This document shows, piece after piece, positions 9,760 to 22,470 of a stretch of 64,000 nucleotides of DNA (position 1 is its first letter; the number at the start of each line of letters is the position of its first letter). The notes beneath the pieces are model-generated. The model was not told where the DNA came from, ran no database searches, and saw only the letters and a program-made list of their open reading frames with translations. This DNA is from Elmis aenea (Eukaryota; Arthropoda; Insecta; Coleoptera; Elmidae), in NCBI GenBank assembly GCA_947652605.1, contig OX393582.1, forward strand, positions 12,982,544 through 13,046,543. The letters are read 5' to 3'. The translations under genes and the position numbers were made by a program.

Positions 9760-12590
9760 TAGTCTATCTATGGTATGCGCGATGACGGGAAATGAACACA
9801 TTAGTTTCCTCATGAACACCTCACTTTAGATTGGTTACATTCACCTCCATTCTTCAGCTAGTTTCTAACGTAGATGGAATCAATGGTCGTGTTAAATTCA
9901 TTAATGAATGAACGGTCGTAAGCTAAGTAGTGTAGAAAAAGCGAGAAGCACATGTTTTTCTAACGGTTTTCGCTTTTTACTGCATGTCTAAAACCATGGC
10001 AGCATGTGTTACATCCGAAATTTACAGTACTAGAAGTACATCAGCTCGTTAACGTTACATAACACATTTTATTGCATACATAAAATGATTACTTCGACTA
10101 CGTTATTCATTGCTTTGTAAATATCAATTCATTAAATGAATTATGCTTCATTTATTAAACGAAGTAGATTAATAAACAAAGTATTTATAACTGGATAATA
10201 GGACAATAGTAATAAAACAGTTACAAAGTGTTGCTTAAATTTACACTACATTTTTGGGCGAATTTTAACATACGCCATTCGTTGAAATTCTGAGTCTAGC
10301 CGTAAAAAACAGTAATTTTTGTTAACCATTAAGAATTATTTTGTAAAAGATCTTTTTTGTTGTCATATGTTTAAAATATTTAAGTGATTCATTCGAAATA
10401 TTGATAGATACCAGTTTATTTGAAATATTACTTGTATTATTTGTACGAAAAATCACTTCTTTACAGAAATGTATTTCAGTTAAGAAACTTTAATCTCTTA
10501 GTTAAGTATTGTTATTCTAGAAATAGATTTTTTCCAAAAAATGATAAAAACATAACATAAGTTCATAACTAACAATTATTTTAAAACAGAAGTACAATAA
10601 AAAAAACATTTACTGAGAAAGCGAAATTAAGTTAGTTTAAACAAAAATTTGTTTTAATTTGTTAAGAGTAACAATTATACTTTTAAAAAATCAATAATTA
10701 AAGAGCTATATGATTCTGTTGAACGGTAAATATCAAAAAATTGAAGGTCCAATAATTTTGGTTTGGAAAATGCTTTACAAGTTCACTTTTGCATTAACAA
10801 GAAGGAAATATAAAGTAGCCAAACTACTAATTAATAATACTGAAAATTAACAATACTAATGCAAAAAGTTTTGGTTATTCTATTTTTATTTTTTACAAAT
10901 AAAAACTTGTAATCACACTACGGTGCCGCCAATAGAATTTGTCGAGAAAGTATTAACAACTAGCACGTAATATTGTATATCTTAAATTTAAACTATTACT
11001 TTTTATAATACCGTGAGCTGCAAGTTAGACACTGTTATGTTACCGGTGAGTAAAAATTTACGGTTCATTAGACACAACTCAGTCGGTCAAATTACCCCTT
11101 GTAGTTTATTGCGTTACTATATTCATGCGTTACAGATAGACAGAGTCAGGCTGGACTTTTATATATGTTTATTACAAACGCAGCATACAATTTTATAATA
11201 TAATAAGCACATATTGCTATTTTGCATTGTTACGTTTTGGTGTCACTTTTTACTACATTAAATTAATTAATTTATATACGATTTTATATTGTCTTGCCAA
11301 AATTATTGTACCGTTAACGTGTTGATATAGTAGATTTATTCCAGCAGGCGATTTGGTACCAATTCGTCAACTGATACGTTTTAACTATGGACTACTAAAC
11401 GCATTTAGTCTGAACGCTTTCAAAACATGCCTAACTGTAATGACATTTGTGTATATTGGGATCATAGAAATGTACGCATCGCAAACGAAAACACAGTATT
11501 AACATGAAATTGAGAGGACGATGCATAGCTAACCAGAAGCAAAGTTAGTTGTGAACAGCGCATGCGTGTAAAAATCCAACGATAGTTCTTGCCTTCGTTC
11601 ATGTACTGCTTTTATCGTCCACAAACTAGTTCATTAATTGATACGATGACTGCTGGAACAGCCGACTAACCATCCGGTGAACTATCTGAGATTCTGCTGG
11701 ACGTGATATTGATACTGCGCGTAACTGATCGTTCATCGGATGAGTACATAGCCTTGCTCATATTGGTTATATTGTATGTGCTACTAGGGAGGTAACCAAT
11801 GACCTTAGCACCACAAAATTAATTCTATTTTAAAAGCACCGATTCGATTACAACATTGTTTATATAAAATAATAAAACAGAAGCTTTGATTACAGTACCT
11901 AATCATGTTAAAGTGTACTCCACAAATAAAATTCCAACTTTTATTTTTAACAGTGTTTTGCAAGCGCTAAAACAAAAATATTCGTTCGTTTGTTTTTCTC
12001 CTCAATTTCTATATCAAATTTGGCAAACAACTTCACGTGAACAGCAGCTGATTTCATACATTTCTCAGATTAATTTACTTTCAATTTGCTAATACGTTAT
12101 CTTGTTTTTTAGTTAGTCGGAATGCCTATGTTTGTGTCTAAATATAAATTTTATCTAGCCACGTAATGTCTCGCTGAACCGTTTAAAAATAAAACAATTG
12201 CAATGCATCGCCGCGGTGTGTGATAATTTAAATTAACTTGTACACTTAAAATAGTCTTATCACGGCAAATACATTGTGAAAAATATGTTTGTTTGATATA
12301 ATGTTGTTATTGTTAGAATAAAATGGTATTTGTGAACTTTGCTTTGTAGGAATGACCTCCAATTGTGCTTAAACTTTAAAGGTGACAGTTCGACTTTATG
12401 AGTAGTCTGGCAAATAATTTAATCGAAATTAGTAGCAAGACACAAACAAGTTTATAAATCGTACATGGCATTTGTTGCTGAACTAGACTTCAAACAGTTT
12501 TCAAGATTTTTTTGTCTTGAAATAATAGGATCTTACCCAAATTTTGAAACAAAAACACGCAAATTCTACACAACAAGAACAACTGCAACT
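9760..12590. other. Long intronic stretch without recognisable features
   Basis: About 2.8 kb with no supported gene, terminal repeat or RNA. Short frames (11013-11198, 11886-12092) have no motif. It may be the least transposon-disturbed part of the inferred intron and so a place to look for conserved regulatory sequence. Confidence 0.45.
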
Positions 12591-12594
12591 TATC

Positions 12595-12850
12595 TACTAC
12601 AGGTACAACACCGATTTTCCGGCATCTTGGTTCCAAAACCTTACCGGATTAACCATTATGCCGGACCAACCGTAGAACCATAGTTAAGTGTAAATAATGT
12701 AAATCAGCGCGCCCTACACACTACGCCATCTGTAGCAGCCCCAATAAACTAGTCTGTGGCCGAAGAATTCATAATTCATGTCAAAATTTTGTTCGGACTA
12801 AAGAAGGTGCCGAACCATCAGTTGCCAGAATATCGGTGTTGTAATTGTAG
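12595..12850. repeat. Small inverted repeat pair
   Basis: CTACAGGTACAACACCGATT (about 12596-12615) and downstream TTCCGGCAT are mirrored by ATATCGGTGTTGTAATTGTAG near 12829-12850, allowing several mismatches. It is probably a degraded palindromic MITE. The frame at 12465-12683 overlaps its left arm and is not considered a gene. Confidence 0.5.
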
Positions 12851-12984
12851 TAATTTTTGATGTTTCATTCCATCAAAAAATTGAATTTGTTGATTATATA
12901 CCTGAACTTTGTTTAACAGCGTTAAATATTTGGCTAATATTATTATTAATATTATGCCATAATTTTCAATTTTATATGTAACAA

Positions 12985-13530
12985 GATGATTTACCCGGCG
13001 TTGCACGGGCGATTACAATTTTAATTACTTTTTTAACTTGAATAAGCCCAATAATTCCAAATCATACACAAATGACATACTCTGATCAATCATCTTTTCA
13101 TTTTCTTATAATTCATTAAAAAATTACTATTTATTGCTTAAAAATTGAATAACAACTCAAATTTATTTTCTTTTGTCTTGTTTCAATTAAAAATGTACTA
13201 ATAAAAATAATACTTCATGTACATTATTTATTACTAATTGTATACAAAACAATCTTTACTTGAGAAATACACCGCGCCGTATCGTGTTTTGACCAGGTAT
13301 TTGCCGACGTAAGATCGAATCCCGTCCAAGTTTTTTTTTTTTTTTTTATTGGTAATATGTGCTTGTACTTAAAGTTTGGCGTTAGATCTGCAAGGTCCTA
13401 AATAATAACTGTGCAAAATTTGGTCCCGATCGGTCAACGGACCTAGGATTCTATAGCGAACAAACAAACAAACAAACAAACAAACACACAAACAAGCTCT
13501 TTTATATATATATAGAAGATATAGAAGAAG
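12985..13530 (+). mobile_element. SINE/RTE-like retroelement tail with (CAAA)n
   Basis: The segment opens with TTTACCCGGCGTTGCACGGG. It carries a tRNA-B-box-like GATCGAATCCCG (about 13313-13324) before a T-run. It ends with CCGATCGGTCAACGGACC..., an (ACAA)n microsatellite at 13456-13497 and CTCTTTTATATATATATAG. Such 3' ends are typical of RTE-type LINEs and their SINE partners. No reverse transcriptase coding sequence is present. Boundaries are approximate. Confidence 0.5.
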
Positions 13531-14285
13531 AAGATAGATAGAAGATAGAAGAAGATTATCACATGTAGTGTCAAGATTAATTTGTTTATTATTAGTGCAT
13601 TAAATAAACCGCCAAGACAGAACTATTATCGATCGCAGTTTGCCTTACTTCCGCAAAATTACACACATCTACGTAGTAAACTTAGTTAACAGCTACGCCT
13701 CCTTTCTCCGATTACTTAAAGTAGATGCACATAAATCTAAATGTACAAGGATAAACGATAACGGTTTGGGTTAGTGGTGTTTATATTTGATCTAACAGCA
13801 GCCGGGTCCTGGTTATTTACTAAATGAATACAAATTTAATTTAAATCTATCAGTTGCTGCTTAAAAACAACCGGATTTTATACGAGATTATGTTAAAATA
13901 TTTAAATCGCAAGATTAGGTGTTGCAAATTACTTCATGTTTAAAGTGCAAAAGCCTCAAAAGTCACATTCTAAAATTTAAAAAAAGAACGAATGTGTACA
14001 CCATGATCTATAGTGCCCGTCCATTTTACAAAAAAAAAGGATGTGTTTGATTTTAAGAAAGTCGTTTTTTGAGCCTATTAGTACGTTCACATGTTGAAGT
14101 TAATGCGAATTTGGAGTTAACACGCACTTAATTTAATTCGATTTGTGAGGTGTTTATATGACATGCAAATGGGCATTTTTACAAAATCCCAGATTTAACG
14201 CTTGGTATTGCCAACATAAATAACAACTTGAAATAAGTCGCCGCTTCTATAACGTTTACCGTCTAAAATAACTAAGACTGGATTT
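13531..14285. other. Intronic sequence, nothing recognised
   Basis: After GA-rich simple sequence (GATAGAAGATAGAAG) to about 13557, no feature can be supported. Confidence 0.5.
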
Positions 14286-14289
14286 CTTA

Positions 14290-14470
14290 AACCCTTTCGC
14301 TACGACGGACGGTCCTATCCGATACAACGTCTCCGCCGAACGAGGCGCTTTCTCCCCTAAAATACGCCGCTGAACGAAACGCCGTCTCCGCTAAAACATC
14401 CCCACTGAACGATACGACACGCCTGTGTGCTCACTTTCCCATGGCGGACGAAATCTTTTTTTTTTTACTA
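14290..14470. repeat. GC-rich patch with degenerate CGCCGNNGAACGA repeats
   Basis: In an AT-rich setting this patch repeats a short theme: TCCGCCGAACGAGGC, CGCCGCTGAACGAAACG, CCCCACTGAACGATACG, with ACGTCTCCGC and CCGTCTCCGC between. It ends near GGCGGACGAAATC and a T-run. It could be a small minisatellite or the end of an unrecognised element. There is no open frame worth calling. Confidence 0.5.
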
Positions 14471-14786
14471 GGTAACAGTTAAACAAAGAGCGCAAAAATC
14501 ATTTTCTTGACATGAACTGGATTACAAGCTAAATATCAAAAGGGTGTTGTTTACATTAAATAATAGAGAAACCAGTACAGTCTCAAAATTCCGCCATGTT
14601 CAGTTACATTTTACCGAATTAATTATCTGTCTCAAATACGTTTGTCGATGCAGTTTTGAGCACTAAAAACGTTTATTTTACGAAAGTAAAGTGATATATT
14701 GTAGAGTACAAATCGCGCTTTCTTAAAATTGTTTGCTTAGGACTTGGGACCAAAAAAAGTAATAAATAATAACAAAATTAAGTAGT

Positions 14787-14870
14787 AGATACCGTTGTGT
14801 TCCTGGATGCGAAACGCCGCAATTACCTATGCCCAAATGGCCAAACATGTGCCCTTCTTTGGAATGTTGA
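14787..14870 (+). pseudogene. Possible THAP-like zinc-finger fragment
   Basis: A short frame reads RYRCVPGCETPQLPMPKWPN before a stop at 14868-14870. The Cys-x2-4-Cys with a Pro-Gly between is reminiscent of the start of THAP DNA-binding domains found in P-element-type transposases. The rest of the domain (downstream Cys-x2-His, AVPTF-like end) is not seen. This is a weak suggestion only. Confidence 0.2.
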
Positions 14871-15113
14871 TAAATCGTTGTTCTAAACTGAAAATTTAAA
14901 AAAAAATCCGAATTACAACCCCAGAGCCATTGAATAATTTAGCAATAATGTCAACAGAGAAGTCGGTATCTAGAACAATAAATTATAAAGATGCAATCAA
15001 GCAACTTGCTGCAATAAAGACTCGAAGAATGACTTAGTAATTATTTTTATTACACAAAAAATGATATTCAAATTTATTTAATTTTTCGGATATTTTTTTT
15101 TTAGTTATAGGTA

Positions 15114-16113
15114 CAGCGTCATTTAAAAAGTGTTGCAGACTTGGAGGAAAATTATTATCGATTTCTCAGAAAATTTTATTCTTGTTAAAATTTGGTGCAT
15201 GGTCTTAAACTAATATTAAGATGAAAAAAAGTTCCATAAAAAGTCATAGGACACTAGATTTTAGCAATTTTTGTAATATTCGCAGAAGGAGCCCTTATTT
15301 TAAGAGAAACAAAAAACATTATGGGAAAAGGTTATCAAGAATCCAAAAATAACGCAAGATTTAAGTTTTAAGCGTCAATTCTAATTTTTATTTTTTAACA
15401 AATTAAAAGTTTCCTACGACTTTTTATTAAAATTTTTTTCATCTTAAAATTAGTATTAGAATATCAAGAATATTAGAGTATCAATAATAAAATGTTCTGA
15501 GAAATCGATAATAAAAAACTTTTCCATTTTTTAATGTTAAAATAAAAATTAGAATTTGATCGTTACAATTGAAATCTAGTCTAATTTTTAGATTCTAAAT
15601 AACTTATTCCTATTTTTTTTTTTAATCTCTCTAAATAAGGGCACTTTACTCTTGCAAATATTTCAAAAATCGCTAAATTCTAGTGTCCTATGACTTTTTA
15701 TTAAATTTTTTTTCATCTTAAAATTGGTTTTAGACTATGCTCCAACTTTTATAAAGAATAAAATTTTCTGAGAAATCGATAATAAATACTTTTCCACTTG
15801 TTGCAACTTTTTGAATGTACAAATTTCTTAAAAAAATAAATTTAAAATTTTACAATCCAAATTTAAACCTAGGCTTATTTTTAGAATCTAAATAACTTTC
15901 TTATATTTTTTTTGTATCTCTTAAAATAAGGACACTTTACTCTTGCGAATATTTCAAAAACCGCTAAAATCTAGTGTACTATGATTTTTTGTTAAACTTT
16001 TTTGTATTTCAAAATTAGTTTTAAGCCATGCACCAACTTTTATTAGGAATAAAACTTTTTAAGAAACCAATAATACATTTTTTTTCCATTTGCAGATTTT
16101 TTGAATTGCGCTG
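15114..16113. mobile_element. 1-kb TA-flanked foldback element, CAGCG ends
   Basis: The left end CAGCGTCATTTAAAAAG and the right end TTTTTTGAATTGCGCTG are inverted, with TA on both sides (15112-15113 and 16114-16115). Inside, one segment (ACTAGATTTTAGC... with CGATTTCTCAGAAAATTTTAT, 15120-15310) occurs inverted relative to two direct copies at about 15640-15820 and 15925-16110. The element is therefore a palindrome with an extra tandem copy of one arm. No coding remnant. Probably mariner-type and distinct from the CAGGGTG family. Confidence 0.75.
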
Positions 16114-16925
16114 TATAATTTTTATGTTCAATTTAATAAACAAAAACTTTTCTTTCTATTAAGTACATATTTCTCCCAAAATTCCGGTTAAGCCATTAAG
16201 TAGACTTATTAATAGTGATACTTTCATTACTTAAAATCTTTCCAAAAATTTTAAAAAGCTCCGTTTTTAAAACTCAGACGACACAATTGATCGGCCCAAC
16301 CTGGCTCTTCATTCAACAGTAGTCTTTTAAACACACTTTTTTAAGACATATACACAATTGCGACCTTGTTATTACTCTGAATTATTACTGTAAAGGACAA
16401 TAGCTGACGTCAAGGTTATTAAATAAATCTATTAGAAACGAAACTCATCACTGTTTCTATCTATACAGAATCCACCACAATAAAACACAATGAAAGTTAA
16501 ATACTCTGTTGTAGTCTGGCGAGTCTTTTAATAAACGCAAGTGTTTGTCGAATTACATCTCGAACGTCTAGACAGAAAATAGTTATTAATTTATAAAGGA
16601 TCTTCATCCTTTACACAGACGAGGTGAAATGCCGAGTCGGGTACGCAGAACTTTCATAATTATATATGAACAATAAAGTTCGTTAACAAGGAGTGATAAA
16701 GCAGTTCAGTCAGATATTTGCTTCTAACCGCGAAACCTCAACTGCGAACTTCTTCACATCAAACACGCAAATGATTCGACTAAATTCTGAACGACAGATA
16801 GTCGATTACAACCTGAAAATAGTCACGATACGTATTATTAATGCACGAAGTAAAATACTATGCATAAAATATAAAATTTACGATAAAATGCAATCAAAAT
16901 TGTTTTAATGCGTAGAATAACTTAA
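16114..16925. other. Intronic sequence, nothing recognised
   Basis: No feature supported. The frame at 16693-16908 has no recognisable motif. Confidence 0.5.
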
Positions 16926-17535
16926 CAGGGTAGGCAAATGTCGATGTTTTCATAGGGAATCTCGGCAACTATAAGAGGTATCGAAAAACGGACCTCGCAT
17001 ACTCGATCTCCTTTTTTGAGACAAAGTTAATGGTGAAAATTAAAATTGGTTATCGTCTTTTGTTTTCGAGTTATCGCTGATAACTCGATTTTTCGACTTT
17101 TCGCTTTATGACTAAGTATATCTCGCTTATTTATGAAAATAAAGAAAAATAATTTTGACGTTCTACAGGCACTTTTTTTCACTTGGCCAAAGTTGTAGCC
17201 CATAAAATTTGCTATCCGAAATGGGCGGTCCGTTTTTTTGTACAACCTTTCGTTTTAAAGATACAGCTTTATAACTTTTAAACCATTGCCTATAGACAAA
17301 AAAAGAGTATAACTAATTTTGTAGAGAATTTCATCCTCTATTAAAAGGTATTTTACGATAGAATTGATATTTTCGGCGACAGAGTCTTATAAATGCAGAA
17401 GTGTAAACAAATCAAGTAAGTGTTGATATCTGCTTAGTATTTTATTTTAGGAAAAAGTTTTACCTAACATTTTTTTTTAGAAAAATGTCCTCTATCACCA
17501 CTTAAAATATTTGCGGTGATAACGGGGACACCCTG
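16926..17535. mobile_element. CAGGGT-type element, arms diverged
   Basis: It starts CAGGGTAGGCAAATGTCG, with the family's typical continuation 'CATAGGGAATCTCGGC...TATAAGAGGTA'. It ends ...GGGGACACCCTG followed by TATA. The two ends share only the CAGGGT/ACCCTG core, so the inverted repeat is short or one side has been replaced. The left TA is not preserved (AA). The interior is non-coding. Confidence 0.6.
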
Positions 17536-19097
17536 TATATGGTATTGCATCCAACTATCCTTTAAGAGGAATGTCTTGCACTTGCAGATAAGTTCCGCTT
17601 TTTACCTTCAAAAAATTTGTCACATTATGCAGGCTGCAAATTAAAATATGCAGAAAACTGTATATATCACCGGATGAACAAACAACCCAACAAAAATTAT
17701 GGTAATTTTTGCAATATTACCTTAGTTTAGATATGCTAATGAACTGCAAAGATATGTGCATGATCATCCGTGCATCCTGCTACTAAGTGAAGATTAAAAA
17801 GTGGATAAGACAAACCAAAATCACTGTTTATCGAAGTCGACAGCAGGTGCATTTTGTTTCAAAAACTGAGATTAACATCAACTTCCTTGTGCACACTTCT
17901 GGATGTCCATAAAATACATTATGTATTACGTTTTTGTGTCGTTCATAAGGCAAAACTAAGATTTTATTTAGCTGGTCATGCATTAAAGGCAAAATTTTAC
18001 TTTCAGTACGTTTTTATAACCTACCTTTTCCGTTTGAATTAATTTTTTGATATGAACGGGAATTCAAAATACTTTATAATGCTTATGTTGTTTTTCTCAT
18101 CTTGTAACACAAACATTTGTAAAATAACATACTTAAAAAGGGCACATTCAATTAAAATAAGAGTGAATAAATGAGTGGGTATAAATATAAGGAGAAATTT
18201 TGTCTTACGCTGTTCTTTACAAAAGCGAAAAATCCTATTAGAAAAATATTTGTCGAAGCATATAATTTTTTTAAATAAATACTTGAACTTCGAACACAAT
18301 ACGTTCCAAAAAACGGTTCGACTTTCAAGTCGTTCCACTTCCGAGCCTAATTCCCCGTAAAAAATAATGTATGTAAATTGAATGAACCCCTTCCAGGCTC
18401 AAAACAAAAAATTTTAAGTGGGTATTTCAAAAGATCATATCGGTAAATAATGATAAAACAAGTATATTTAATTTCGACAATTAAATGTTTTTCTATATAA
18501 TAGTAGGTACATTCATAAACATATTGCACAATAATCAATCAATAATAATACTATAGGAAGGATATTACTGAATTGGCACTATTGAAGATAACATAAAAAT
18601 AACCCAGTTATAAATAAAATGCTTAAAAGACAGATTCTTTGTTCGACTTTCGAGTTTTGAAACACGATTTTTTTCTAATTTTTTGTTCGAGTTTCAAGTT
18701 ATTCGAACATCAAACCGTTCGAAGTTTGAGTACTGCATGCGTTTGCTAACAACTTTGTTAGTGTTAATAATAGCTTAAGTCACGATTAAAAACATTTGTA
18801 CAAAAACGTTGTTCTGCAAAAAACAATAGAGAAAAATTAATTTTTTCCATGCCCTTATAGTGCAAATGTAATGGGCCAACGGTGTACATTTTTTGCATTA
18901 CTTAATTGACATGTGTCAAATTACTCAAGTCTGTGGTGTCACTTCACTACATATTAATAACTCTTTGTTTGTCATCTTGTGATGTATGTACTATGGAATT
19001 CACTTTTAATTTAGCGACAAACAACAACAAAAATACATTTGCTATAAGAATTTTAGACGTACCTACTCATTATGATACGGTGCTGCCAAATTTATTC
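17536..19097. other. Intronic sequence, nothing recognised
   Basis: Several overlapping 60-99 codon frames on both strands near 17854-18538 lack motifs and look like chance frames. No repeat ends are supported. Confidence 0.5.
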
Positions 19098-19105
19098 TTC
19101 TAGAC

Positions 19106-19387
19106 CAGGGGTGCGCAAACTTTTTATGCCACGCCCCCATTTTTTTCAGCATGTCAACTTGCGCCCCTTCAATTTTTTTTTCGCTTTGAAGTTAGCAGGC
19201 ATCAATAATTTTCGATCAACCGATACGAAATATTACAGAAATACAACATTGCAAACAGAAAACATACTATTTGAAATGTAAAAAAACTACATTTTTTCTT
19301 TTAAATTTATATTATGGCTGTCATTGCCCCCCGCATCGTTCTTCGCGCCCCCATCTGGGGGCGCGCCCCCTAGTTTGCGCACCCCTG
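19106..19387. mobile_element. 282-bp hAT miniature with perfect 8-bp target duplication
   Basis: CAGGGGTGCGCAAACTTTTT at the left faces TAGTTTGCGCACCCCTG at the right. TTCTAGAC is repeated exactly on both sides (19098-19105 and 19388-19395). Just inside the ends are C/G-rich subterminal motifs (CGCCCCC, GCGCCCC in both orientations), which in hAT elements are usual transposase-binding repeats. No coding capacity: a non-autonomous MITE. Confidence 0.92.
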
Positions 19388-19395
19388 TTCTAGAC

Positions 19396-20099
19396 TAACC
19401 GTAGGTAAACATTTTTTGCAAAAGGATTTTTGACTTAAAAATAGGAAACATTTAGTCAAAAAACAACTCAAATACAATAGCAAATATTATTGTATTTGTC
19501 ACATCGCACATATTTTCTTAGCTTTAACAACTTTGCAAACTGTATTTCCTATTAGACGTACCTATAATCTTTCAACTCAATATCTAAAGCTAGTGTTAAA
19601 GTTAAAGCAACACCCTCTAACTAAGATTGCTGCAATGCGCCATCCTATAAAAGTAACATAAACTTCTAAAATTTAGTTGACGTTGACAAAGTGTGGCAAA
19701 TGTTTCAACGATTTCTAGTTACGAATGAGTTTATTGCCGTACGTATACGAAGAAGCAGCTAAAAATACCATACGCGTTCTGTGTATACAAACAAAACACT
19801 TTATTCGGGTTTAATGAACAAAAATAGTGTCGCATTTTACTTATTTTACCCACATCAATGCAATGCACTGTTTATTAACTTGGTTAACAGTTTATTTACC
19901 TGACATGAACTATCAAAATATAAGCTTTACATTATTGTTCATATTTCGAGTAGATTTGGGCGCAGACGAATTAAATACACCCTGTGCAATTAGGTATTCG
20001 GAGGCATAGAAAAAACATTATATTCCTTTGTTTAATTCTAAACCAGAATTTGTTTTATCTTAAAAATAACAGTATTTTTTAACTTTAGTTTTGATTTTA
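19396..20099. other. Intronic sequence with one lone CACCCTG end
   Basis: A lone ATACACCCTGTG at 19975-19985 resembles a decayed element end, without a partner. Nothing else supported. Confidence 0.4.
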
Positions 20100-20232
20100 G
20101 ATAAATCAAATTGAAGTCATATACCTAATACGTGTAAAAAACCGGAATATTTGAAGAGATGTATATTATAGTTTTACTTCCGGTTTCGCCGGAAATGACC
20201 ACAACTTTGTTATTTTAAATGTAACACCCTGT
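20100..20232. mobile_element. Truncated CAGGGTG-type element, right end
   Basis: The sequence ends GTAACACCCTG followed by TATA, the family's usual right end. It carries the hairpin TTCCGGTTTCGCCGGAA (about 20178-20194), which also occurs in related form at 47219-47242. No matching left end was found, so this is a partial copy. Confidence 0.5.
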
Positions 20233-20329
20233 ATATTTTTACATTTTTTTGAAAGAAAAAGCAATTTTGGATACAATTGCACTATTCTGGTAAATTTGTA
20301 TAACCTTAAATAATGTTTGGACCTGCATC

Positions 20330-21040
20330 AATTGAATTATGTCAACAAGTGTGCAAAAAACGTTTTTGTGCGATTGTACTAGAAACAGTTGTTTGACGGA
20401 CGCGTTAGCAACCATAAAGTACTGCATTCCCGGCCTTATCCTTAGCAAAGGCCGAAAAAGTCTTTTTCGACCTCTACAGCGTACGAAAAAGATCATTTGC
20501 ATTAAGCAGAACGCATGTGCGTGTCTGAATATAGTTTCTCTGAGATTATGGCTTCTCCGCTAAGAGTAGTGACGTAGAGGTCCTTAGGTTGTTGACTGTT
20601 AGGTAGTTTATAACCTAATATTTTTGTGTTGATACTGTTACTGAATACTGAATAAAAAATTAGTGTTGATTTACGTATGTTCTACGTTAAAGTAGTTTAT
20701 ATATTTATATAATATTAAATTTATAAATAAAACATTAAAATCGCACAAAAAAAGGTTATTTAAATTATGTACAGAATTATGCAAGTACGTTTCCACCGCT
20801 AACAGCATACGCCGTCATCTCAGTGACAAAATGTCACGTAGTTTCTAACCTATATATTTTTTAAATACTAAAAATGTAAATTGTTTTTAATTCGATGGCA
20901 CAAAAAATGTAATATGCACCTCGGCCAAACGTACTTTTTCGTCCTTGCCTGTTTGTTGGCTTCGACTACGTCTCCGCCAGCAAACCAGACGCGGCCGAAA
21001 AAGTTACACGTTTTGGCCTTGATACATAAATAACTATTTT
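20330..21040. repeat. Palindromic repeat family R, copy 1
   Basis: Shared with 48995-49402: TTTTTGTGCGAT(T/C)GTACTAG, GTTTGACGGACGCGTTAGCA, AGTACTGCATT(C/A)CCGGCC, then ATACGCCGTCATCT, GTCACGTAGTTTCTAACCTA, AAATTGTTTTTAATTCGAT and CACCTCGGCC. The outer GTGCGAT and ATCGCAC boxes are inverted. This copy has a longer centre (about 20563-20800) that includes a unique GTAGTGACGTAGAGGTCC segment. Frames on both strands here are shadows. The transposon class is not identified. Confidence 0.7.
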
Positions 21041-22470
21041 GTAATCGTTTTTTTTTTTGACAGAAAGTCAATTTGTTTAACGCAACCGCACTGGTACATT
21101 CGGTTATTTAAAAAGAGTATTTTCTGACGAATTTAACAATAACAATAACGCAATAAGTAACTAATACTTGTGTTAAAAGATTGCAGAACAATAAACGCAT
21201 TTGGAACATAAAATTCTAAATAATTTTTACATGTATGTAACAAAATAATTACTGTGAAAGTATTTTTTTGGATTAGCATTGCTATTATTTGTAAATCACT
21301 ACATAAACATATTCCATAAAAAACTCTCAAAATTGTATGTTTTAAATAATTTACAATGTCAAACACTATTTAAGCACTTGTGCTGAAGTATTTTTTACCA
21401 CATTTTTTAAAATTTTGTACATGCAACTGCTTTATTAATAATTAAAAAATAAAAGTCTACCTCCAGTTTTGTTTAAAATGTGTTATGATTTCATCATCTG
21501 CTTCATACAAAAACACTTATCGTCGACCGGCCCTGCTCTAATATTGTCAATTTTCATTCCTAAGCAATTTCACTACATCGAGCTGCTTCGTCAAAAGGGT
21601 TTACTGTTAATTTAAAAAAAAAAATGCAAGAAAAGCAGCCAGCAACTGTTTTGGCGTTGGAATTCAAGGACCAGAATATTAAAGATTTATTTAATTAAAC
21701 ACAAAATTACATACAGTAGGAATCACTTAAACCGGAAAAAGCTGTAAAAATTATCGACAGCTTAGAGCTGTAGCGGTTAGTACAAAATTAATTGGGTTCA
21801 ACTTCAATTATTTCGCCTTTAAATGTAACGTAATTAAATAAAAGTCTAAATAAACGCGTTATTTAAAAATTAACAAGAGCCAATTATGTTCCTAACAATT
21901 ATTAAAGTAAGAACTTGTTTATAATTCATATTATTCTGTATTCGACACTATATTTTTTATGGCTTCCAATTTTACTGTATTTTAATCTCACCCAAATTTG
22001 CTTTATAACTCCACAATAGTCGAATAATAACGGTGTAACTTTTTGTTTAATTGCGAATACTGTACTTAAAATTGCCAACACTTTAAGTAATCTACATTAT
22101 TTGGTTTGTGGAATTTAAATAAATGGGTCAAATCGTTATAGCAATAATGATTACAACGTACTTAAAAAATTACAATATTACCCAACTTCGTATGCGTCAC
22201 AGCGAATTTACATTCCTTGAATAAAACTTCTGGACTAATACACAAAACTTATTCCTAAAATGGTACGAGATATACTTGATTTGGTCCTTGAATTAATAAG
22301 TAAGTAATTTAATACCTTGCATCAAATCTTAAAAAACAACACTTTCTTCGCGTTAAATCAATGGTAACTACAAACAAATAAAATCTTTACAACAGGCTTT
22401 TATCTTGTGTTCTTGCTTAATCTTAATTCGGCTTTTTAATGTTTTATTTTAGTATATTACATAACAAGAG
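21041..22470. other. Intronic sequence; possible lone hAT end at 21537
   Basis: CGTCGACCGGCCCTG ends at 21537 and resembles a hAT right end (compare GGGCCGACCCTG of the element at 126-1698), but no left end or duplication was found. The rest is AT-rich and featureless to my reading. Confidence 0.35.

Noticed and set aside
13300..13330. tRNA-like B box GATCGAATCCCG
   Set aside because: No A box, acceptor stem or anticodon arm could be assembled. Treated as part of a SINE-like retroelement tail rather than a tRNA gene.
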